Below are positions 7,146 through 15,688 of a stretch of 63,346 nt of DNA, piece by piece. This stretch comes from Cyanobacteria bacterium GSL.Bin1 (GTDB lineage Bacteria; Cyanobacteriota; Cyanobacteriia; Cyanobacteriales; Rubidibacteraceae): NCBI GenBank assembly GCA_009909085.1, contig JAAANX010000151.1:1-63346 (forward strand), given 5' to 3'. Made by a program: the position numbers and the translations under genes. Each line of letters begins with the position of its first letter. Position 1 is the first letter of the stretch. Below the pieces are notes generated by a model. That model was given only the letters and a program-made list of their open reading frames with translations, was not told the origin of the DNA and ran no database searches.

Positions 7146-7756
7146 CTTTCACCATATAAACTGTCTGCTAAAACCAATTCAATCTGAAAACCCACCTTAA
7201 TTAATTTGGCAATTATTTCTGTAGCTATTGTAATCTTAGTCTGATATTTGTCTCCCTCCTTGAGTGTCCCTTTCGGCTTAAATACTTGAAACCATAAAGG
7301 AAAGGTAATATTTCTCCATAAACCATAAGCATTAACCGAAACAATTCCTTGCTCAATTTTTCCAATACTTCCTAAGTACTGTCTAGCCACATAATCTGTC
7401 TTTTTCCCCTTCTTTCTATCCCCAGTTTCATCAATAATAACCGTTATCGGTTCTCCTTGCAGCGCTTCTTTGGTTACTCTTAATCTTCTCTTTCTTAATT
7501 CTGCTGCTGACCAGGGTGCATTAGCCATGAAATGGTGTAGAGATTGGGCGGAATTAATTCCTACTACTTTCGCAATTTCTGGAAGAGATTTCCGAGGAAT
7601 TGGAGCAATAATTCCTAAATGCAGATATTTGAAATATTCATAGTTTCTCACATCTTTAAATAAGTCTTGGTAATTCCTACAATATTCATCTACTACTGCT
7701 AGGGTGGGCTGTGGCTCTCGAGGTAAATGTTTACGAATCTGTAACGCTACATCCAT
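7146..7756 (-). pseudogene. N-terminal half of the IS701-like transposase
   Basis: The minus-strand frame from ATG 7756 reads YCRNYQDLFKDVRNYEYFKY, then PITVIIDETGDRKKGKKTDYV and VLADSLYGESS. It parallels the intact copy (YCQLYQDLFPEVRAYESFKY, IQVIIDETGDKKKGKTTDYV, VLADSLYGES). The first catalytic Asp (IIDETGD) and the second (LADSLYG) are present. After GESS the frame runs into IS630 sequence and stops near 7100. Together with 5114-5847 it makes one split transposase gene. Confidence 0.88.
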
Positions 7757-7829
7757 TATCCCTCCTAATCTCTAGGGATTTTTATCTGACTTTTCCCTAT
7801 TTTAAGTCGGAAAGTGACAGAAGCGGGCT

Positions 7830-7894
7830 AAGGTGATTCTGACCATCATTAAGAAGCCCACGCTGAAAGAACTCGCCGTCAGTGTATGGAGTAA
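7830..7894. other. 65-bp unassigned scrap between two insertion sequences
   Basis: Lying between the right end of the decayed IS701-like element and the left end of the intact one, this stretch can be read as KVILTIIKKPTLKELAVSVW on the plus strand. I do not recognise it as IS1 InsB, which would be expected if the flanks of the older element were continuous. It ends with GTAA, one copy of the target duplication of the next element. Confidence 0.4.
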
Positions 7895-9284
7895 CTCTCT
7901 TTTGTCACTCTAGGGAGAGTAGAATAAGGAAAATCCTCCTCAAAGCTAGATTGAGACTATGGTAGAGCCAAGAGCTGCGACTCCAACCGTAAAATGCGTG
8001 GATAGCTACTGCCAACTATATCAAGATTTATTTCCAGAAGTCCGAGCCTACGAGAGCTTTAAATATCTTCATGTCGGTCTAATCAGTGAAATCAAAAGAA
8101 AAAGTTTGCCAGCAATCGCGAAAATAGTAGGATTAGAAAATCATCAAGGACTACACCATTTCCTAACCGAGTCACCTTGGTCAGTTAAAGAATTGGAAGC
8201 CAGAAGATTGGAAATTATTCTCCAAGTATTAGAAGGAAGAAAAATACAAGTCATTATTGATGAAACAGGAGACAAAAAGAAAGGGAAAACCACTGACTAT
8301 GTCAAACGACAATATCTTGGAAATTTGGGAAAAATAGAGAATGGAATTGTTTCGGTAAATGCCTATGGTTATTATGAAGGAATAACGTTTCCTCTAATCT
8401 TTAAGGTTTTCAAACCCAAAGAAAGATTAAAGGAAGGAGATTGTTATCAAACTAAGCCGGTTTTAGCCGCCGAGATAATTAAAGAACTCAGAGAAAAGGG
8501 GTTTCAGATTCAACGAGTCTTAGCAGATAGTTTATATGGAGAAAGTGAAAGTAACTTTCTTTCTATAGTTGAGGAGTTAAACCTAGAATATGCAGTGGCA
8601 ATTCGGAGTAATCATGGAGTCTGGCTACTGAAAGGACAAAAAGTAAGAACCAATAAATGGAGAAAATTTGAACATCAACAGTGGGATGGGACAACTGAAA
8701 CTAGATATATTAGAGAAATTATTTTTGGCAAGAGAAGAGCCAGACAATATTGGGAAATTACTACTGATCCAGAGCAAGTTCCGGAAGAGTCAACTTGGTT
8801 AGTAATGACTAAAATCCCCAATCTAACCTATAAAGAGGTGGGGAAATTTTATCAAATCCGAACTTGGGTTGAATATGGTTTTAAGCAAAGTAAAAGTGAA
8901 TTAGGCTGGGCTGATTATCGGGTCACTGATTATTCTGATATTGAAAAGTGGTGGCAACTCGTTATGTCGGCTTACCTGATGATATCTCTCCATAGTGAAA
9001 TTTTGAACCCATTGGTTTCTCCTGTAGAGAAAAAGTTCCAAAATCATGATTGGTGGAATCAAGAGAAAGGCTGGAAAAACTGGCTCAATAACCTTCGCTT
9101 AATTTTACAACCCTTTATTAGTTTTAATTTAATTTTACGATGGCTTGAAGTTTTTCCAATTCCACAACTTTCTTTGAGTTTCCCCAGATTAATTGCAATT
9201 ATGAATGAGTTCGATTGTTTAAGTCGTTTAGTCGATTATTGGGATAGTTTTCATTATTCCTCTGCCTAGAGTGACAAAAGAGAG
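7895..9284. mobile_element. intact IS701-family insertion sequence with perfect ends and GTAA target duplication
   Basis: The 20-bp terminal repeats CTCTCTTTTGTCACTCTAGG (7895-7914) and the exact reverse complement (9265-9284) bound a 1390-bp element with one transposase. GTAA at 7891-7894 is repeated at 9285-9288. The perfect ends and duplication indicate a recent insertion. Its right edge is 16 bp from the stop codon of the penicillin acylase gene (9304), so it may have displaced that operon's terminator. Confidence 0.93.
7959..9269 (+). CDS. IS701-family DDE transposase, intact
   Basis: This 436-residue transposase begins MVEPRAATPTVKCVDSYCQLY. Catalytic Asp residues lie in IQVIIDETGDKKKGKTTDYV (about residue 103) and VLADSLYGES (about 190). 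The glutamate is in RTWVEYGFKQSKSELGWADYR (about 310). That is the layout of the DDE_5/IS701 group. The frame is uninterrupted, unlike its relative split at 5114-7756. The TAG stop at 9267-9269 falls inside the right terminal repeat. The gene moves only its own element. Confidence 0.93.
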   Translation: MVEPRAATPTVKCVDSYCQLYQDLFPEVRAYESFKYLHVGLISEIKRKSLPAIAKIVGLENHQGLHHFLTESPWSVKELEARRLEIILQVLEGRKIQVIIDETGDKKKGKTTDYVKRQYLGNLGKIENGIVSVNAYGYYEGITFPLIFKVFKPKERLKEGDCYQTKPVLAAEIIKELREKGFQIQRVLADSLYGESESNFLSIVEELNLEYAVAIRSNHGVWLLKGQKVRTNKWRKFEHQQWDGTTETRYIREIIFGKRRARQYWEITTDPEQVPEESTWLVMTKIPNLTYKEVGKFYQIRTWVEYGFKQSKSELGWADYRVTDYSDIEKWWQLVMSAYLMISLHSEILNPLVSPVEKKFQNHDWWNQEKGWKNWLNNLRLILQPFISFNLILRWLEVFPIPQLSLSFPRLIAIMNEFDCLSRLVDYWDSFHYSSA

Positions 9285-9303
9285 GTAATCACAGATTCAA
9301 TTC

Positions 9304-11445
9304 TCATTTCTCCCATGCAAGTTTCTGACGTGAAGTTAGGTGAGCCTGAATTTCTGAGCGTGATCGCCAAACGGGACGTAATTCTTGCTGAGCAAACAGT
9401 TCTAGCTGATCCCCGACATGAGAGGAATGGGGTTGAGTAGCATTGCCATAACTTGTCAAAGCCCTTGCTCTAACCGGATCAGAAAATTCAATGGCAGCAA
9501 CATAAGAATCCCCCAAAATTGCTTGGAAACGATCGCGATTTTCCATGGGAGCAAACCGTACGGTTCGGAAACTACCCAAACGTCCTGGGGCACCGTTAGC
9601 TGGTAAGTCCAGTTCACCTGCTTGCAATCGGAATACCTCTCCCCAAGGCACATCCAATGCCCCGTAGGTTTCTTTGACTTGAGCCGCAGCCGTTTTCAAG
9701 GCGTCTACCGCTTGCACCGGATCGGCCAAATGATCGGGGGTAGTCAGCGGGAAATCCTCGCTCCAACCTGTGGCAAATAATTGCTCCCGATTGACTTGTC
9801 GGTTCCAAAAAGTAAACAGCACTGCCCCTTGACTATCCGCATTGGCTTGACGATCCCAGTTTTCCAGGACATTCGCGGCTTGCTCGACTAATTCGCCTCC
9901 CTGTTGCCGCGCCGCGCCGATGAGATCGTCAAGCACGCGATCGGCTAATTCCATGCGCGTTGAATGTTTATAGGCGATAAGTTCTTCAAACGAGATCGTT
10001 TCATCTTCCGCTAACATCCCGGCAGAACGTTGCGCTCGAAATTGCATCGGCCCTTGCGGTGCCATATAAAGGGGATAATCCGCTGCTTCCAATGCTTTTG
10101 GAAATGTCGTAGTCCAAGGGGCATCATTGGCATTTTGAAGCCACCCGCTTGCTGGATCCAGAACCCGTGGCAACTCCTCGTAGGAATGAGTGTTTGACCA
10201 GAGTGTGGTGGATGTATCGCCAGGAATGAGACCCGACCAATATTCAAAGTCTCCTTGCTCGCGAATAGGCACTTGACCGTTAAAAAGGTGTAAGATATGT
10301 CCCTCCCGATCCGCATACATGACGGTAAAAGTCGGGAGTTGTAAGCGTTTGAGAGCGGTTTCAAATTCACTCAAGTTTTCGGCACGGCCCATCTCCCACC
10401 ATTGTTCTAATGCACCGGGCTCATCCAGCCCCACCACTCGCAGCGCGATCGCGCTCTCATCTGTTTTAGCAATTACGGGACCATGAATGGAATGTTGGAT
10501 GGTCAGTGTTTCTTCCTGTAGTGTGCCATCCTCTTGTTTAATTTTGAGGGTTTTTTGTTCGGTTTCAAATGCCCGAACTTGACCGTCAAATTCATAGCCT
10601 TTCTCAGCTAGTGTCAGTTCATAAGCATCCCAGCCATCATGCTGATTAATGGTATGAGCCCAGCCCAGATTGTTATTAAACGCCACATTTAGCACAGGAA
10701 TTCCGACGAGGCTTGCCCCGTAGGCATCCATATCAGGGGTTTGAATCTGAGCTTCGTACCAAAGAAAGCGATCAGACCAAAATAGGTGGGGATTGATCAG
10801 TAACATGGCATTGCCGCTGGCAGAACGGGAGGGACCAATTGCCCATGCGTTAGACCCCATGGTGGAATTTGCTGCGGGTTTGGCAGTCTGGAAATCTTTT
10901 TGAATTTCCCCAACCTGTTCCTGATTAACAACAAAGGTAAAATGCAGGACTCGTTGCAAATGGGCGAGTACGTCTATGGGGTTGATGGGAAGTACAGCTT
11001 CAACTTCAGTACTGAGTAACTCAGGATGGGTTTTGGCATAGTCATTAATCCCAGCAGCAAAGGCATCAATATTTTTACGAAAGGCAGGGGATTGTTCTTT
11101 GTACCATTGTCGAGCGCGATCAGGAATTCCCATTGTCCAAACCCATTGATCGGATTCTAAATATTGCTCTCCCCAATATTCAGCAGCGCGACCGCGAGCT
11201 TGTCCATAGAGACGCAAGAGCAAATTGCCGTGGCTGTGCATCTGTGCCCAACCGAAAGCATAAAATGAACTATTTTCATCTTCGCTATAAATATGAGGAA
11301 CCCCATAGGTATCCCAAAGAATTTCAGATTGGTCTGGCTCAATTGCAGAACCAGAGTTATTAATTAGTAAGGCAAGTAAAAAAGCCAAAATTAAACTGAG
11401 GAGAATAAGTTTATGAAAGAAGAATCTTTTTAAAGTGATTAACAT
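9304..11445 (-). CDS. penicillin acylase family Ntn-hydrolase (PvdQ/AHL-acylase-like), candidate siderophore deacylase
   Basis: This 713-residue protein has a hydrophobic N-terminus (residues 5-27, FFFHKLILLSLILAFLLALL) that serves as signal or anchor, placing the enzyme in the periplasm or membrane. An alpha-subunit region follows (ILWDTYGVPHIYSEDE). The autocatalytic site is TMGSNAWAIGP, with Ser198 as the N-terminal nucleophile of the beta subunit after self-cleavage at Gly197-Ser198. INPHLFW and AFNNNLGWAHT are further family motifs. The family removes acyl chains from amides; PvdQ does this to an acylated pyoverdine precursor, while others hydrolyse homoserine-lactone signals. As last gene of the siderophore uptake operon, next to a FAAL-initiated lipopeptide assembly line, trimming the fatty acyl tail is the best guess. 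Signal quenching or beta-lactam cleavage are alternatives. Confidence 0.85.
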   Translation of the reverse strand: MLITLKRFFFHKLILLSLILAFLLALLINNSGSAIEPDQSEILWDTYGVPHIYSEDENSSFYAFGWAQMHSHGNLLLRLYGQARGRAAEYWGEQYLESDQWVWTMGIPDRARQWYKEQSPAFRKNIDAFAAGINDYAKTHPELLSTEVEAVLPINPIDVLAHLQRVLHFTFVVNQEQVGEIQKDFQTAKPAANSTMGSNAWAIGPSRSASGNAMLLINPHLFWSDRFLWYEAQIQTPDMDAYGASLVGIPVLNVAFNNNLGWAHTINQHDGWDAYELTLAEKGYEFDGQVRAFETEQKTLKIKQEDGTLQEETLTIQHSIHGPVIAKTDESAIALRVVGLDEPGALEQWWEMGRAENLSEFETALKRLQLPTFTVMYADREGHILHLFNGQVPIREQGDFEYWSGLIPGDTSTTLWSNTHSYEELPRVLDPASGWLQNANDAPWTTTFPKALEAADYPLYMAPQGPMQFRAQRSAGMLAEDETISFEELIAYKHSTRMELADRVLDDLIGAARQQGGELVEQAANVLENWDRQANADSQGAVLFTFWNRQVNREQLFATGWSEDFPLTTPDHLADPVQAVDALKTAAAQVKETYGALDVPWGEVFRLQAGELDLPANGAPGRLGSFRTVRFAPMENRDRFQAILGDSYVAAIEFSDPVRARALTSYGNATQPHSSHVGDQLELFAQQELRPVWRSRSEIQAHLTSRQKLAWEK

Positions 11446-11472
11446 ATTTAATTAAATGTTCGATTACTTCCG

Positions 11473-12387
11473 TTATTCTTGAATCCAATGGGTTAAATCT
11501 CGATTCAGTAAAGAGCTTATTTTTTCCACTTCTGGTGCAAATTCTGCTTGAAGACGTTTTCTAAGACTGGGTTCCATAGATGAACGGGATTTACCATGAA
11601 TTGTATTCATTTCTCTTATTTGTAAATAATTTTTATATAAAGATTTTTTAACTGGATTAGGAAGGAATTTTCCTATATTTTTAGTGATTGGGCTGACTGC
11701 AAGTTGATTTAATTTATTTTGTAAGAATTTATTCCGAAATTCTTTATTGGGATTAATCACTTCAAGGTTAGGTTGAAAATTTTTATTTATTTCTAAAAAT
11801 TCTAGCATTTCATAATAAACTAATTCTGTTCTATTTCTAAAATCATCAAAAACAATTATTTTTATATTGTTTGGACTAAACACATCAAGATATTTTTTAA
11901 GATGTTTTGCATATTTTATAACTTCTCGATAAGAAAGTCCTTGAATTACATTTGATGCACCAGGAATTTGAACGCCTTGTTTGCGCTTTTCCATTTCTTC
12001 TATAGCAGTTTCCAAATCTTGGTTCTTTTCATAACCAACATATAAAAGATTACTATGTAAAGATTGAATCATATCAACAGGATTTCTTAACATGACCAGT
12101 ATTTTGGCATCAGGAGAAAATTCTTTAATTTCTAGAGGGGCATTATCTGAGTAAAGTAGCCAAATAGAACCATCACCAATTATTTTTTCATTTTGGGCTT
12201 CAGTAAATAGGGATAGGTACTCTTGTTCGGTTTTAACCATTCGATTAGAAATGTTAAAATCGCTTCCGAAAAAGTGAGGCTCTTTCGTTTCAGGCATAAA
12301 AATTTCCGGATGTTGTTGGAGATAGCTGTACATAGCAGTTGTTCCACATTTGGGGGCACCAACAATAAAAAGATTAGGTTTTTTCAT
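11473..12387 (-). CDS. sulfotransferase (PAPS-dependent family)
   Basis: This 304-residue cytosolic protein has the 5'-phosphosulfate-binding loop near its start (FIVGAPKCGTTAMYSYL, residues 7-23) and the 3'-phosphate-binding motif KILVMLRNPVDMIQSLHSN (about 95-113). PHFFGSDF and the C-terminal FAPEVEKISSLLNRDLTHW also fit the Sulfotransfer_1 family, which moves sulfate from PAPS to hydroxyls or amines. It sits between the [2Fe-2S] protein and the acylase in one tight operon (gaps of 11 and 27 bp). A tailoring role on the lipopeptide, for example a Ser or beta-hydroxyl O-sulfate, is possible but unproven. It is clearly more AT-rich than its operon neighbours, a hint of separate origin. Confidence 0.82.
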   Translation of the reverse strand: MKKPNLFIVGAPKCGTTAMYSYLQQHPEIFMPETKEPHFFGSDFNISNRMVKTEQEYLSLFTEAQNEKIIGDGSIWLLYSDNAPLEIKEFSPDAKILVMLRNPVDMIQSLHSNLLYVGYEKNQDLETAIEEMEKRKQGVQIPGASNVIQGLSYREVIKYAKHLKKYLDVFSPNNIKIIVFDDFRNRTELVYYEMLEFLEINKNFQPNLEVINPNKEFRNKFLQNKLNQLAVSPITKNIGKFLPNPVKKSLYKNYLQIREMNTIHGKSRSSMEPSLRKRLQAEFAPEVEKISSLLNRDLTHWIQE

Positions 12388-12398
12388 GGATAATTCTC

Positions 12399-13361
12399 CT
12401 ATAACAATACTTTCTCTAAATAGGTAACCTCATATTGATTTCTTTGTGTTAAAGACTGGTGATTGCCAGATTGCATCATGGTTGTTACTTTGTCCTTCAC
12501 TTCCAAACTCGCTTCATAAGCACCAGCTTTCCCCTGAGGAGAGATATAGTCAATACGGACTTTTGCCCAATGTTCGTAGTTTTGATCTTGATTTAAAACT
12601 TGACCTTTTTTTTGATAATTAAGCCATTGCCATCCTTCTCGGATCCAAATTTCTCGTTCAGCAATCTGTTCAAATTTTGTCAAACCAGCCCAACCGCGAT
12701 AGCAACGGGATAAAGCGGTAATATCTCCCTCATGCTTGACTAGAGAGGGTAAGACTTCTGAGGCGAGGTGTCCCCAGTACTGTCCTGTTGGTAAATCAAT
12801 TAAGGTGGGAGCAAATTCATGCCCGCTGAAATGACTAACACGCCAAGCCCGAATGGGATATTGAGAGTAGTTATTTTTTAATTTCCGATAAATGGGGTAA
12901 CCAAAACGAGCACAGGCAGCATCAACATTACCGTGAGTACAAACCAGTAGTTCTCGCAAATGGTAGTTTTGCTGTCGGTAGGCTGCAAATTGAGGAAGTT
13001 GGGAGCGATCTTGGAGTAGTGCAACAGCCAGTTTTCCCACCAAATTGTTCGGAACCAAATATTCTTCTTTTTCAAATTGCGAAAAGGGAGGAGTTGGTTG
13101 CCAAAAACAGAATACTCGTCGGTACCCAGGAAACTGCCACTCTCGTTCTGGCGCAATCGCGAGGGGTCGAAATGGGATTTGTTTGTCCGCTGCTAAATCA
13201 ACCACTTCCGAGGGCATGGGGTCAGGTTCTAACCAAATGGGCTGGGGCCAAGGCAAGGGGGTTTCAATGATCAGAAAACACTGATGAGGAGTTGCTGAAC
13301 CAATGGGATCTTCACCATTATTTTGAGAAACAACTGAACAAAACTCACAATCTGATAGCAT
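12399..13361 (-). CDS. sucrase/ferredoxin-like (Suc_Fer/Apd1-like) thioredoxin-fold [2Fe-2S] protein
   Basis: This 320-residue protein begins CEFCSVVSQNNGEDPIGSA, typical of the family. The cluster region is LLVCTHGNVDAACARFG (Cys141, Cys150), followed by HFSGHEFAP with His177 and His181, and LPTGQYWG. In the yeast relative Apd1 two cysteines and a HxxxH pair hold a bis-histidinyl [2Fe-2S] cluster. The same HxxxH spacing is seen here, but which cysteines bind cannot be read from sequence alone. Its place between the MFS exporter and the sulfotransferase in a siderophore operon suggests electron transfer to the ferric siderophore, i.e. reductive iron release in the cytosol. That is inference, not demonstrated for this family in cyanobacteria as far as I know. 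Confidence 0.8.
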   Translation of the reverse strand: MLSDCEFCSVVSQNNGEDPIGSATPHQCFLIIETPLPWPQPIWLEPDPMPSEVVDLAADKQIPFRPLAIAPEREWQFPGYRRVFCFWQPTPPFSQFEKEEYLVPNNLVGKLAVALLQDRSQLPQFAAYRQQNYHLRELLVCTHGNVDAACARFGYPIYRKLKNNYSQYPIRAWRVSHFSGHEFAPTLIDLPTGQYWGHLASEVLPSLVKHEGDITALSRCYRGWAGLTKFEQIAEREIWIREGWQWLNYQKKGQVLNQDQNYEHWAKVRIDYISPQGKAGAYEASLEVKDKVTTMMQSGNHQSLTQRNQYEVTYLEKVLL

Positions 13362-13381
13362 TTGATACTCCTCGATAATCC

Positions 13382-14698
13382 CTATACTTGTTGATGTTGT
13401 TCACTTTCATAATCTGGGACAATTGTTTCTACATCCCGTAAGACCGGAAAGAAATAGCCACAAAGCGCGATCGCGCTCCCCAAGAAAGAAAACAGGGTAA
13501 ATTGCAATGCCATGCCTGAGCCTTGACTGGTACCAAACACGTCGCCTAGCACGCCTGCGAGCAGTCCACTAGGTTGCATTGCCGGCTCAAACACATAATC
13601 CGCCAACGGTCCTGCAATTGCCAGTCCAATCGGAGACATCATCTGAGCTATTAAATAACGCGCTGAAAACACCTTGCCCTGCACAGCAGGTCTGACTTTG
13701 GATAGCCAAATTGCCTGATTGGAACTGCCTAACAAGGGAGAAAAAAATCCATTCCCAAAATTAGCTCCCATCCAAACCACGGGTGTTTTGACAATTCCAA
13801 TGAGCATGGCACTGGCATTACTCAAAACTCCTGCTAATAACATGCCATGAATTTTACGTTTAAAGCCGCCCCAAACACTGAGCGTCAACGCTCCAGCGAC
13901 CCCCCCAACTCCCACTGCTGCTTGCACACTGGCGAGTACCGTTGCACTATCCCCACTGCGGGCTAAAATCATCGCAGGAAAAATTGCACTTGCGATTGTC
14001 GCCACAAGATTAATACTTAATAAAAAGATGAGAATCGCTAACAAACTGGGGCGGGCAAAAATATAGCGGAAACCAAAGGTTAACTCTTGCCAGAGGTGAT
14101 GGTCTTCTTTCTCCTGTTCGGGTTGCGGAATGTTGATGATCGCGACCGTAGTCACTGCGATGAGAAAAGTAACAATATCAATGGTGAAAATGCCTCCTAA
14201 CCCAATTACCGGATAGAGAATACTAGCCAAGGCGGGTCCTAGAATTTCTGAGCCGGAATTGGTGACATAGGATCTCATTGCCGTAGCACGGGCAAAGTGT
14301 TGTTTGGGAACGATCGTGCTCATGGAAGCGGAATAAGCAAGCCGTTGCAAGTAGTCAAACAAGCCACTCACTGCACTCGCAAGATAGAGATGCCAAATTT
14401 GTAAGGTTCCACTTAAAAACAGGAGTAACAGCGCGATCGTTGCCAGTCCTGCCACCGTATCCCCCAGCATAATCAGGCGTTTCCGGGGGAAGCGATCCAC
14501 AATTACCCCAGCAAAGATAGCAGCCACCACTTTCGGTGTATAGGTAAAGAAAAAAAGTAAAGAGAGGGGGGTTGCTTGTCCCGTTGCGTCCCAAGCCCAG
14601 AAAATGAGGGCAAAGGTCGTCATGGTAGAACCGAGGGTGGAGGCAAGTTGTCCCACCCAGATGATGAAGAATTTGCGCAGACTAGTGGGGGCAGTCAC
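13382..14698 (-). CDS. MFS transporter, probable siderophore exporter (EntS-like group)
   Basis: This 438-residue protein has about 12 hydrophobic segments. The loop 2-3 signature is GVIVDRFPRKRLI (about residues 60-72), and other helices include YLASAVSGLFDYLQRLAYSAS and FFSPLLGSSNQAIW. It fits the MFS_3/EntS-type efflux group in the inner membrane. Its ATG overlaps the stop of the binding-protein gene by 4 bp, indicating translational coupling with uptake genes. Neighbouring siderophore synthesis genes make export of the newly made siderophore the obvious role; drug efflux is the general alternative. No periplasmic adaptor or outer-membrane channel is encoded nearby. Confidence 0.85.
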   Translation of the reverse strand: MTAPTSLRKFFIIWVGQLASTLGSTMTTFALIFWAWDATGQATPLSLLFFFTYTPKVVAAIFAGVIVDRFPRKRLIMLGDTVAGLATIALLLLFLSGTLQIWHLYLASAVSGLFDYLQRLAYSASMSTIVPKQHFARATAMRSYVTNSGSEILGPALASILYPVIGLGGIFTIDIVTFLIAVTTVAIINIPQPEQEKEDHHLWQELTFGFRYIFARPSLLAILIFLLSINLVATIASAIFPAMILARSGDSATVLASVQAAVGVGGVAGALTLSVWGGFKRKIHGMLLAGVLSNASAMLIGIVKTPVVWMGANFGNGFFSPLLGSSNQAIWLSKVRPAVQGKVFSARYLIAQMMSPIGLAIAGPLADYVFEPAMQPSGLLAGVLGDVFGTSQGSGMALQFTLFSFLGSAIALCGYFFPVLRDVETIVPDYESEQHQQV

Positions 14699-15669
14699 GA
14701 GTCCTCCTGAAGCAAGTAGCGAAACAGGTCATCGATCACCAGATTGGCAGCAATGGGACCTGTTCCAATCCAGTAACTACCATTAACCTGATAAACGTTA
14801 CCCTGTTGGACGGCTTCTAACTTTGACCACAAGGGATCGGCTTCTAGTTTCTCCATTACCGTTTCCGAATCTTTGCCATACGTCCAAACAAAGATGACAT
14901 CCCCATCAGCGAGTTGAAGTTGTTCCTTGCTAATACGACGGACAAACTCATCACCGCGTTGGCTAGGCGGACGGGATAAACCGGCATCTTCGAGAATGGT
15001 TCCTGGAAAAGTATTGGGTAAGTAAAGCTCAAATCGATCAGGATAAACCCGAACCACTGAGACTTCCAAATCACGAGGATTGCCCATTTTTTCCTTAAAC
15101 CTTGCTAAGCGATCGCGATAGTCTTGCATCACTTGCTCAACTGCCTCGGGACGGTTAACTGCTTTCCCAACCGAGGTAAAGACTTGCTTCCAGTCAGCAC
15201 TCGTTTCCAGTTCAAACAAAACGGTCGGCGCAATTTGCGATGCCTGATCATAAATGTCTTGTCGGTAGGTGGTACCGAGAATTAAATCAGGTTGGAGAGC
15301 AAGCACTCGTTCTAAGTCTGGGCGAGGAGAACCGATGCTTTCTGCTTGTTGGAGTCGTTTTTCCAGGTAAGCAGGACGAGGGGTCACGGTTCCCATCGGA
15401 AAAAGGTCAATGGCTAATAATGACTCGGTAGTAAAAGACTCTACGGTTACAATCCGTTGCGGGTTTTCTGGAACCTTGGTTTCCCCCATCCCATGCTCAA
15501 CAGTTCGTGTGAGTTGGGAGGGAGGTGGAACATTTTCAGACGTAAATGAAGTCGAAGTAGGATTATCCTTACAACCGGATAGCAATCCCAGCAGAAGACA
15601 ACATAAAACAAGCCAAGGCTGGGTGAGAGACAATAGAGAAGGGGATTTTAAGGGAAAGGATGGGAGCAT
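14695..15669 (-). CDS. iron-siderophore ABC transporter substrate-binding lipoprotein (FecB/FhuD family)
   Basis: This 324-residue protein starts with a lipoprotein signal: hydrophobic LVLCCLLLGL, then lipobox LLSGC, Cys33. The class III binding-protein fold follows (RIVTVESFTTESLLAIDLFPMGTV, LALQPDLILGTTY, IAPTVLFE) with the long central helix around EAVEQVMQDYRDRLARFKEK. Such proteins sit in the periplasm and hand ferric siderophore to an inner-membrane permease. No permease or ATPase gene is in the window, so those must lie elsewhere. The gene follows the TonB receptor by 19 bp and overlaps the MFS gene. Confidence 0.92.
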   Translation of the reverse strand: MLPSFPLKSPSLLSLTQPWLVLCCLLLGLLSGCKDNPTSTSFTSENVPPPSQLTRTVEHGMGETKVPENPQRIVTVESFTTESLLAIDLFPMGTVTPRPAYLEKRLQQAESIGSPRPDLERVLALQPDLILGTTYRQDIYDQASQIAPTVLFELETSADWKQVFTSVGKAVNRPEAVEQVMQDYRDRLARFKEKMGNPRDLEVSVVRVYPDRFELYLPNTFPGTILEDAGLSRPPSQRGDEFVRRISKEQLQLADGDVIFVWTYGKDSETVMEKLEADPLWSKLEAVQQGNVYQVNGSYWIGTGPIAANLVIDDLFRYLLQEDS

Positions 15670-15688
15670 GATTGCAAGAAAACCGAAT

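Larger units (their letters stand above)
5066..7829. mobile_element. decayed IS701-like element with 23-bp perfect terminal inverted repeats, split by an IS630 element
   Basis: The sequence 5066-5088 (AGCCCGCTTCTGTCACTTTC and three more bases) recurs as its exact reverse complement at 7807-7829. The GTCAC core and layout match the ends of the intact IS701 copy at 7895-9284. Without the nested 1.3-kb insertion the element would be about 1.47 kb. I see no clean target duplication (CTAT before, AAGG after), which suggests a deletion on one flank. It inserted within the InsB part of the IS1-like element. Confidence 0.8.

Noticed and set aside
9418-9606. Small plus-strand frames inside the penicillin acylase and TonB receptor genes
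   Set aside because: The complementary strand encodes continuous conserved domains; these frames show no recognisable protein features.
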